Below, piece by piece: positions 57,492 to 64,000 of a DNA stretch of 64,000 nt. The position numbers and the translations under genes were made by a program. Below the pieces are notes generated by a model that was not told the origin of the DNA, did no database searches, and was given only the letters and a program-made list of their open reading frames with translations. Each line of letters starts with the position of its first letter. Position 1 is the stretch's first letter. Where the stretch lies: NCBI GenBank assembly GCA_964036045.1, contig OZ038381.1, positions 161,390,283 through 161,454,282 on the forward strand, written 5' to 3'. The DNA comes from Eutreptiella sp. 'Long Island Sound 2002'. Its lineage: Eukaryota; Euglenozoa; Euglenophyceae; Eutreptiales; Eutreptiaceae.

Positions 57492-58465
57492 TGGCGTGTT
57501 CGCTCGGATCTTGTTGGCCCCTGGCGCGCTGAACTGTGCATTGCGAGGTATTCATGTAGGCGCAGCTCAAGTGCGCGCCCTCTGGGTTTGCCGTTTGTCC
57601 GTGGACGCCCAGTAGATCTGCAACTCCAACACCGTGAACGGCGCCCTCACCACCACACGTTCCCAAGTGTGCGAGCTTCGTCTGCATTCATATGACCACT
57701 CCTTCGGAGTCGACCTTCTGAACCCAAAGTACTGTTGTCAGTGTGTGGCTCTGCCTGCGTGTGTTCGCGTGTGCTTGTAATAGCTAGTGAGCAGTGGAGG
57801 GAGTTTCCCTCTGCGTAACCTGATTCCAAACACTGTGTGTCAAATCTACGACCTCGAGCAGAGTGATTTAGTGTAGCGTGGAAGGGTGCTTCAGGCTATG
57901 GGCGCGAGATCCTGGCGCTTGCGTTTCGTGTTGTGCAGGCTGAATCTAGCTCAAAATGAGTTGAATGTAAAAAATGACTTGCGGGTCGAAAAGCACTGCA
58001 TTTGTACTTGAAAGGTTAAAAGTTTATGCACCTTTGCCTCGTTTTTCACTATATTTGTTGAATGTTCGAGATCAGCGTTCTGGGCGCTGTTGGGTTATGA
58101 CAGTTTTGTTTTTTTTCTCACAAGGCATAATGACGTCGACTTATATATATGTACTGGCTCTGCTAGCCCTTTGAGAGAGCCTTTGTTTCTGTTTGTTTAT
58201 TAGTGTGAAAGATTGCAGTGTCACTCTTCGAGTGGCTCTTCTTCAGTGTGCGGACTTGTTTGGGAACACATACAGAGATGTTTCAGCACTTTGAATGCTC
58301 TCTGTCTGTGTGTGAATACCTGCTGTTTTTTATCATTGTTTCAAAAATTTTGGATGCGAAACAGCAGGAGGTTTCAAACCCAAGCAGGAAAACAATCATT
58401 GAGGATACAGTCTTTGCGAAACCAGCATAGAGGTTTTATACAACGAAACCAATGGTTTTACAACC
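57492..58465. other. Centre of the inverted repeat
   Basis: About 970 bp. Its first 90 bp (GTGTTCGCTCGGATCTTGTT ... GCGCAGCTCAAGTGCGCG) are the reverse complement of 59733-59815, the flank just outside the right arm. The rest has no recognised gene. It includes a TATATATATG word (58143) without other promoter evidence. Confidence 0.6.
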
Positions 58466-59732
58466 CTCAGGGTTTTCCTTCAACGTGGTGTTCGGCGGTG
58501 GCTCGCCGCTCTTAACACAATGCGTAAGTAGCCCCTTACCCCTCCCTACAAAACCAACCCCATTGCCCCGCATAGTCTGCAGCCAATGGGAACATTACTT
58601 TGGGATGTTTCTTTTATTGCAAAAACACTGTAGGTGGGGAAGCCAACTTTTTCATTACGACAACCACACATTGAGGACCCCAGGCCCCCCATCTATATGG
58701 TGAGCTTATATAGGCGCTTGAGACCTGCAGTAGGCTGCAGTAGAACAGGAGTGTACATTTTTCGTTTCAGACATGTGATTTTCATGGCGGGGAATTGAAT
58801 CAGCCGGATTCACGGGCTAGTTGTTCATATATCAGGAAAAGCATATCTTTGATAATTGTGGCGATTTGGCTTTTTCGGCTTTTGCAGGCTTTTTCAGGAA
58901 ACTATTATATGTAGAATGGCCCCAGCACGACCCACTAGGTGGTGGGGTGAACAGTGCCTTGGTTGGGGGCAAACGGGGACACGCAACATCAGTGCCGTGC
59001 CCGTATGTATTATCGTGCATCAATTGGCTAGGCAGCACAGTGTGTAGGCCACATGTGTCGTGCTGTGTATGGGTTATAGCTTAAGCCAAACTGTGCTTGC
59101 GCCTGGTAGCAAGTTACCAGTGCACTGTAGTGCAGTTTTCCTTGATTCTCATTTGCCATCAGCTTTTTGATGCTGAGTGGCCGTTGCTTATCTTTATGCA
59201 TTGTGTGGTTGCACCAGCACATGGTGGCAAGTCACCAGTGCACTAATGTGGTGCCCATTTTTCTGATTGTGTCCAATTATACGCTGATTAGTGCTGTATT
59301 GGTCTCCGCCTTTGGGTTGAATCATTGATTGTTTGATGAGTCCATTGTTGTGTATCTTATTCTTCATGTCTACTTGGTTTTTTAGTACCCCACTCAGTTT
59401 GTGTAAACGCGAAAAAAAGTAGATGGACCATGGCTCCGCAAGGATGGTTCAGGGGAATGTACATTAGCATATATGGCATGTGCTTTCAGGTCCAACGTTC
59501 CGGCCTCAGATGGCCTAGGAGGGGGGTGCAGGAGGGCACATGCACATGGGTGCGGAGATAGTCGCAGCCGCATTGCGCCTGTAGGAATTGCGATTATTTG
59601 GGTCTATCATGTCTTCGCTATTGGATTAATTGCTGCTGTATGTTTGTATGTGTTTATCATTATTGATTACTGTCCTTTCAGGGCTTGTTTGTATAGCATC
59701 ATTTGCTATTGTGCGCGCTCTGCAACAGAGCG
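58466..59732 (-). repeat. Right arm of the 1.26-kb inverted repeat
   Basis: Inverse of 56231-57491. The outer end forms its own perfect dyad, GCGCGCTCTG CAA CAGAGCGCGC (59717-59739), where the arm end meets a further head-to-head copy of the same terminal word. Confidence 0.95.
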
Positions 59733-59873
59733 CGCACTTGAGCTGCGCCTACATGAAGACCGCGCACTGCACAGTTCAGCGCGTCACGGGCCAACAAGAT
59801 CAGAGCGAACACGCCAAAGATCAGGTGAAGGAATACGATCACGACAGTGGCAGTGAAAAAAAACCGAGGCACT

Positions 59874-60329
59874 TCAGCTTGCAGCAAATTGGAGAGCGGC
59901 ACGCTTGATGAACTGATTGTTGTATGCACCGCACAGACCACGGTAACCACCGATGATGACCATAGTGATGTTCGTCACCTCACGCTTCTTCAGCAGTGGC
60001 AGTTTGGCAGCGTCACTGCCCTGCAGGCGGCCAACAACATCGCCGAAAACACCCTGGCGACCATAGGAGAAGGGACGAGCCTCCACAACAGTTTGCTGGG
60101 CACGACGAAGCTTAGCGGAAGCTACCACCTTCATGGCATTAGTAATCTGCTTGGAGTTTTTTGACAGTTGTAAGACCGTCACGGAGCTCAGCAGCAGAGG
60201 CAGCCATGGTCCAGTTACCCTCCTCAACGCCCAAAGAGTTGTGTGCGGGATTCTTCTCGGTGGCCTTTGCAGCGGTGACCTTGACAAAACCCATAGTCAC
60301 AGGTGTCGAACAAGACGATGCTACCATGC
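59874..60329 (-). pseudogene. atpC: 5' fragment of a nuclear gene for plastid ATP synthase gamma subunit, frameshifted
   Basis: On minus, from ATG at about 60329, a transit-peptide-like leader (VASSCSTPVTMGFVKVTAAK, later NWTMAASAAELRDGLTTVK) passes into NSKQITNAMKVVASAKLRRA, then VVEARPFS, a variable stretch, and TMVIIGGYRGLCGAYNNQF with IKRA. ELRD....VK...QIT.AMK.VA.AK.RRAQ..V...RPFS and GYRGLCG.YNN are signatures of F-type ATPase gamma; the gamma coiled-coil shaft rotates inside the alpha3beta3 head. The leader and the RGLCG.YNN form favour the plastid over the mitochondrial subunit. The six T at 60157-60162 (A on the coding strand) contain one base too many between TVK and NSKQIT. The frame stops at about residue 140 of an expected 350-370, with no good donor. 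A hydrophobic frame (FFFTATVVIVFLHLIFGVFA) follows directly. I read it as a truncated duplicate, unless the extra base is an assembly error. Confidence 0.72.
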
Positions 60330-60528
60330 AACAGAGCGCGCACAATAGCAAATCATGCTATACAAACAAACCCACAAATGACAGTAAGGAATAATGATAA
60401 GCACATACAAAAATACAACAGCAATTAATCAAATAGGGAAGACATGATAGACCCAAATAATCGCAATTCCTACAGGCGCAATGTGACTGCGACTATCTCC
60501 GCACCCATGTGCCTGTGCCCTCCTGCAA
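60327..60528 (+). repeat. Third, truncated copy of the inverted-repeat terminus
   Basis: TGCAACAGAGCGCGCACAAT through CACCCATGTGCCTGTGCCCT matches 56231-56432, then homology stops at CCTCCTGCA. The AtpC fragment therefore lies between two oppositely oriented copies of this terminus. Confidence 0.93.
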
Positions 60529-61289
60529 TAACCTGCAACAAATCGCCAACTGTTTCACAATACTCTGAAAATCCTGTTTCTTTCCCCTACATCATGATGC
60601 ATGCTACTACCCATGGATGAGGTTTTAACATTGCGCATTGTTGCAGTCACATTTTTGATGGGGAATCTTGCTTCAAAATTCTCAAAAGCGCTGGCAGTAC
60701 TGACCTGTTTTAATTAGTCTCAATCTCATTTTCGATAGTGCGAACAAAATGTTTCCGCAATTTGGAACAATCCACGAAAATTTAAGAGAGAATCAAGAGA
60801 AGTACGTAGGTAGGTGCACTCATTCGTAGAGAGGCGCCCCATGGTTCCCGCTGGCGATGCCGCTGTGACGGACAGGAAGAGGCTCCGCGCTTGAAGAGGG
60901 GAGGCGACTTACATCCCGCTAGACCTGACTGGTGGCCCCCAACAAAGCGGCCCCGGGCAACACCGGGAGGGCTGTTCGCCGCCAGCGTGACTGCTTGTCA
61001 TGCCAGGAGGGTGGGCCCCCGTGCTTGCGCACGTCCCCTCCTTTGGGCGGAACCCTAGGGGTTCACCGGACTTCCTGGCGTATCCCGTTCCCAAAGCATG
61101 CATGCATGTTCTTGGTACTGGGGTTCCGAGGCGCTTGAGTGTCGCACGCTCCGCGTCGTGTCCCAAAGCAGCGCAGGCCTTAGGATGCAGCCTTACCCCC
61201 GGGCTCCGGATCTCGTTTGGCCGGGTCACCTGCATGGCACAAGCTGCCTCAGTGTCCGGGCTATGGACACTGGGTTTCGTACTGTTGCG
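60529..61289. other. No gene recognised
   Basis: It becomes CpG-rich from 60830. No domain is visible in the long GC-rich frames that open at about 60930. Confidence 0.4.
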
Positions 61290-61990
61290 TGGCGCTTGTG
61301 TTTGGGTCTGGGTTGTGCTTGGGCTCGGGTGTCGGCTGCGCCCCGCCACTCCTGGCCGGGGTCTCGGGCTGGTGTGTTTGGGTACGGGTCGTGGTTTCGC
61401 CCTTCGTTTCCCGGCTGGGGTTTGCGGGGTTTGCGGTTGGGCTCGGGTTTCGGCCCATCTCCCACCATTCTTGGTTGGGGTTTTGGGGCGTGCGTGGTTG
61501 TGTGCGCGCTCCGCCTGTACCCCGCCGTTCCCGGCTCGGGTGTGCGGTGTGGGTGGGTGTGCTTGGGCCCGGGTTTCGGCTGCGCCCCGCCACTCCTGGG
61601 CGAGGTGTTGCGGTGTGTGCGTGTTTGTGTGCGCGCCCTGCCCGGTTCCCTGCACCCCCTGGCCGGCTGGGGGTGCGGTGCGGGGGTGTGTGCTGGGGCC
61701 TGGGTTGCTGCCGCGCCCCGCCACTCCTGGCTGGGGTGTTGGGGCGTGTGTGTGCTTGTGCGCGCGCCCCGCTTGTACCCCGTCCTTCCTGGCTGGGGTG
61801 TGTGGTGTGGGCGTGTGTGTTGGGCTCGGGTTTCGGCTGTGCCCCGCCACTCTGGGTGTTGGGGTGTGTGTGCGTTCGTCCGTGTGCCCAGTTTGCACCC
61901 CGCCATTCCTGGCGGGGTGGCGTGTGTGTGTGTGGGCTTGGATTTCGTCTGCTCTCCGGTTTTTTCCTGGCTTGGGTGCTGGGGTGCGTG
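61290..61990. repeat. 112-129-bp GT-rich minisatellite, six degenerate copies
   Basis: The anchor GGGCTCGGG/GGGCCCGGG/GGGCTTGGA recurs at about 61321, 61439, 61565, 61694, 61822 and 61934. Each unit contains CCCCGCCACTCCTGGCTGGG and a TGTGTGCGCGC tract, with a second GCCGTTCCTGGCTGGG half-unit. This explains three overlapping ORFs of 330-590 codons on plus and two of more than 420 codons on minus. Confidence 0.85.
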
Positions 61991-64000
61991 GTCTCTTGTG
62001 TGCGCTGCGTTCGTTTCCCTTCCCCTTCTGGGGGGCCGCCTGTGGCGTGGCGGTGTGCGGGTGTTGCTGTGGTTGGGGTTTCCTCCCCCCCCCGTCCCCT
62101 TTGGTTTCTTTTTTTTCTTGCGGGGGGGGGTGTCGTGGCGTGTCGTGTCGTGGCTTTGTGCTGTCCGTCGCTGGCTGTCCCCGTCTTGGGTCTCGTGCTC
62201 ACCGTCCCCCCTTCCCCTCTCGTACGGGCTGCGCCTTCTTGTGTTTTTTTTTTCCGTCCCTGCCCTATCGAGGTGTGTGTCGGCGTGTTCGGGGTGTCCT
62301 TTCTTCCGGGTGGGCCGCTGCTCTCGGTTGGGTGTCGCCGGTTTTGGCTGGGTGGTCCTCCGGTGTTCCTTCGGGGGGTCCTGTCTTCGGTGCCGTCTGG
62401 CTGGGGGGTTTGGCCGCCTCTTGTGGGTGGGCGGTTTCGTTGCTGTGGGCCTTTCTCGTGCCCCCCCCCCCCTGTTTTTTTTTTGGGAGGGTCTGCCTGT
62501 TCCTCCCTCTGCCTTCCCTCGGCTGGTGCACGCACTGGTCGGCATTCAGTGTGGTTAACCGGGTTGCTATTGGGGCTTGCGTTCTGTTAGGCCTTGCCCC
62601 GGCCCCATGGGTCGGGTGGGTTATGTGCACGCTTCGCTCGGTGGCCCTGCTTGCGGGGTTAAGTTCTGGCTCTGCTGGCTGGGCGGTTGCGCTAGGCGGT
62701 TTCGTGAGGCCCTGGGTTAGGAAGGCTGGGGTTTCCCGTGTCTCTCCGCCCCCGCGGTGCCGGAATTAACTTTCCGGCGGCGGTTTGTGTGGGCGTACCG
62801 GCACCGTCGTTGCCGGGCGCGCGGTGGCCCCTTGCCGGTGCATGCTGGGCTGGTGCGGCGCCTTCTGGGGCGTGCGGCGGGTTGGTTGGGTTAGACCCTC
62901 CGTTAGTGTCCCTTGCTTTGGTGTTGTGGTGTGCTGCGGTGCGCCGTGCTGTGTCGTGCAGTGTTTCGCCGTGCTGCGTCGTGCTGGCCCGTGCTGTGGT
63001 GTGTCGTGTTGTGGTGTGTCGTGTCTTGGGGTGCTTTGTCGTGGTCCGTTGCACGGTGGGCCGCTGCGGTGCGGTGTGCCGTGCTGCCTCGTGTTGTGCC
63101 CTGGTGGGTCGGTGGTGCTCAGTCCGGCCCGTGTCGTGGTGCGGAGTGCGGGTAGGAGTGTGGCTGGCTGGTGGCTGGGGGTTGGGGATAGGTGTGGGGT
63201 GGTTTGCTGGGCCCGTGCTGTGGGGGTCTGGGTGTGCCGCTTGGGCCGATGGGTCAGGTGGGTGTCCGCGGGGTTGCCCTCCGTGGGGGCCTGTGCTTTG
63301 GTCCCGTGCCCTCTGGGGGTTCTTGCCTCTAGCCCTGGGCGCTGTGGCCGCGCCCTGTTCCTCTTTCGGTGCCTGTGAGGTGGCCCTTGCTGTGGCCGGC
63401 GTCGTCACCTGGCGGTGAGGGCGTGGTTGTGGGCTGCGTGGTGGTGTTCTCGGCGTTCTCCTCTGTGGATGCAGCTCCTTCTCCCCGTGTGGGTGTGCCC
63501 TCCTTCCTCTGTGTGGTTTCCGGTGGCCGGTGGGCGTGAGCCGGTGTGGTCTGTACGGCGTCGATTCGTGCTGCGGCGGCGTTTGTTGGGGGCGTGCGCC
63601 TCCGGGGGCCGCGCGGTGTCCGCTCGGGGTGGGGCGGTGCTGGTCCCTCCGTTGTGGCATGCCGTTCCTGCGTGTGCGCCCTGGTGCCAGCCGTTGCGTC
63701 CTCTTTCTCTGCGCCACGGTCCCTGTTCCTTCCCCTTTCTGGCCCATGGGTGGTTTCCTGCTCCCGTGTTGTGTCGCTCCCGGTGCCGTGTCCCGCTGGG
63801 CGCCTCCCTGTCACCTTGGGCCCTTCCTAGCCCCCTTACCGGGGTGTCCCTTCCCGTCCCTTGCCCTCCCCTTGCCCGTGCCCTTTCCCTTCCGGGTGTG
63901 GTGGCGGTGGGGTGGGGGGACGCCTGGGGGTGGGTGGTCTGGAGCCACCAGTGGAGGGTTTGGGGAGTGTGTGGGGGGCGGAGGCCTTGGACCGCGTCCC
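61991..64000. other. GT/CT-rich low-complexity region with long open frames on both strands
   Basis: The plus strand is strongly depleted in A. Degenerate GTGCTGTGGTGTGTCGTG tracts lie at 62930-63110. The minus frame 62692-63747 (351 codons, Arg/Pro/His/Thr-rich) and 63329-63814 resemble the frame at 13403-14494 in style. The absence of A on plus removes stop codons in all frames, so length is no evidence of coding. No domain was seen. Confidence 0.5.

Noticed and set aside
61000-62769. ORF of 589 codons and overlapping ORFs of 486, 457, 439 and 424 codons
   Set aside because: They arise from an A-poor GT-rich minisatellite in which stops are rare in every frame. No domain and no unbiased sequence was seen.

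Overview
The window is nuclear DNA of a eukaryote. Coding sequence is split by spliceosomal-type introns (GT...AG), intergenic and intronic space is full of satellites, minisatellites and transposable-element debris, and homopolymer G or C runs of 10-20 nt recur throughout. A plastid-type ATP synthase gamma (AtpC) fragment points to a photosynthetic protist or alga. A TRPV-like cation channel fits a motile flagellate. I cannot name the species from sequence alone. There are no bacterial operons, no CRISPR array and no prophage.

Layout. 1-8.8 kb: two degenerate copies of the 3' part of a LINE-type retrotransposon on the minus strand, (GGTGT)n satellites, and a 2.6-kb array of 46-48-bp monomers in which each monomer is a near-perfect hairpin. 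8.8-14.5 kb: an orphan exon candidate, a partial MITE, a tRNA-derived SINE head, a 105-bp minisatellite, a broken Cys-rich (transposase-like) gene and a zinc-finger ORF, then a Pro/His-rich minus-strand ORF. 14.5-19 kb: mostly unrecognised DNA, with a stretch near 16.9-17.3 kb that looks foreign. 19.1-19.9 kb: a PIF/Harbinger-like element with TIRs and a 3-bp TSD. 20.5-20.8 kb: the terminal exon of a Tex-like S1 RNA-binding protein. 22.5-26.2 kb: a 149-bp triplication, an inverted-repeat element, and a complete hAT-like MITE carrying a telomere-like tract.

26.9-50.4 kb: the main gene, a TRPV-family ion channel on the plus strand. Seven phase-compatible exons (680 codons) encode the ankyrin domain, S1-S6 and the pore. 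An eighth, in-phase exon adds a SAM-like helical domain. Introns reach about 7 kb and hold an 800-bp duplicated repeat, 42-bp and 34-36-bp minisatellites, TGCTG-type pentamers, a second Harbinger-like element and a second complete MITE. 53.1-54.3 kb: a probable small gene with a CxCxxCxxC exon and an SH3/Tudor-like terminal exon. 56.2-60.5 kb: a 1.26-kb inverted repeat, followed by a frameshifted 5' AtpC fragment bracketed by copies of the repeat terminus. 61-64 kb: GT-rich tandem repeats that leave long low-complexity ORFs open.

Only the TRPV gene, the S1 exon and perhaps the 53-54 kb gene look like host genes under constraint. Most of the rest is mobile or satellite DNA. Several broken ORFs are interrupted exactly at homopolymers (LINE at a G run, AtpC at an A run, the Cys-rich gene at an A run), so assembly or sequencing indels cannot be excluded.
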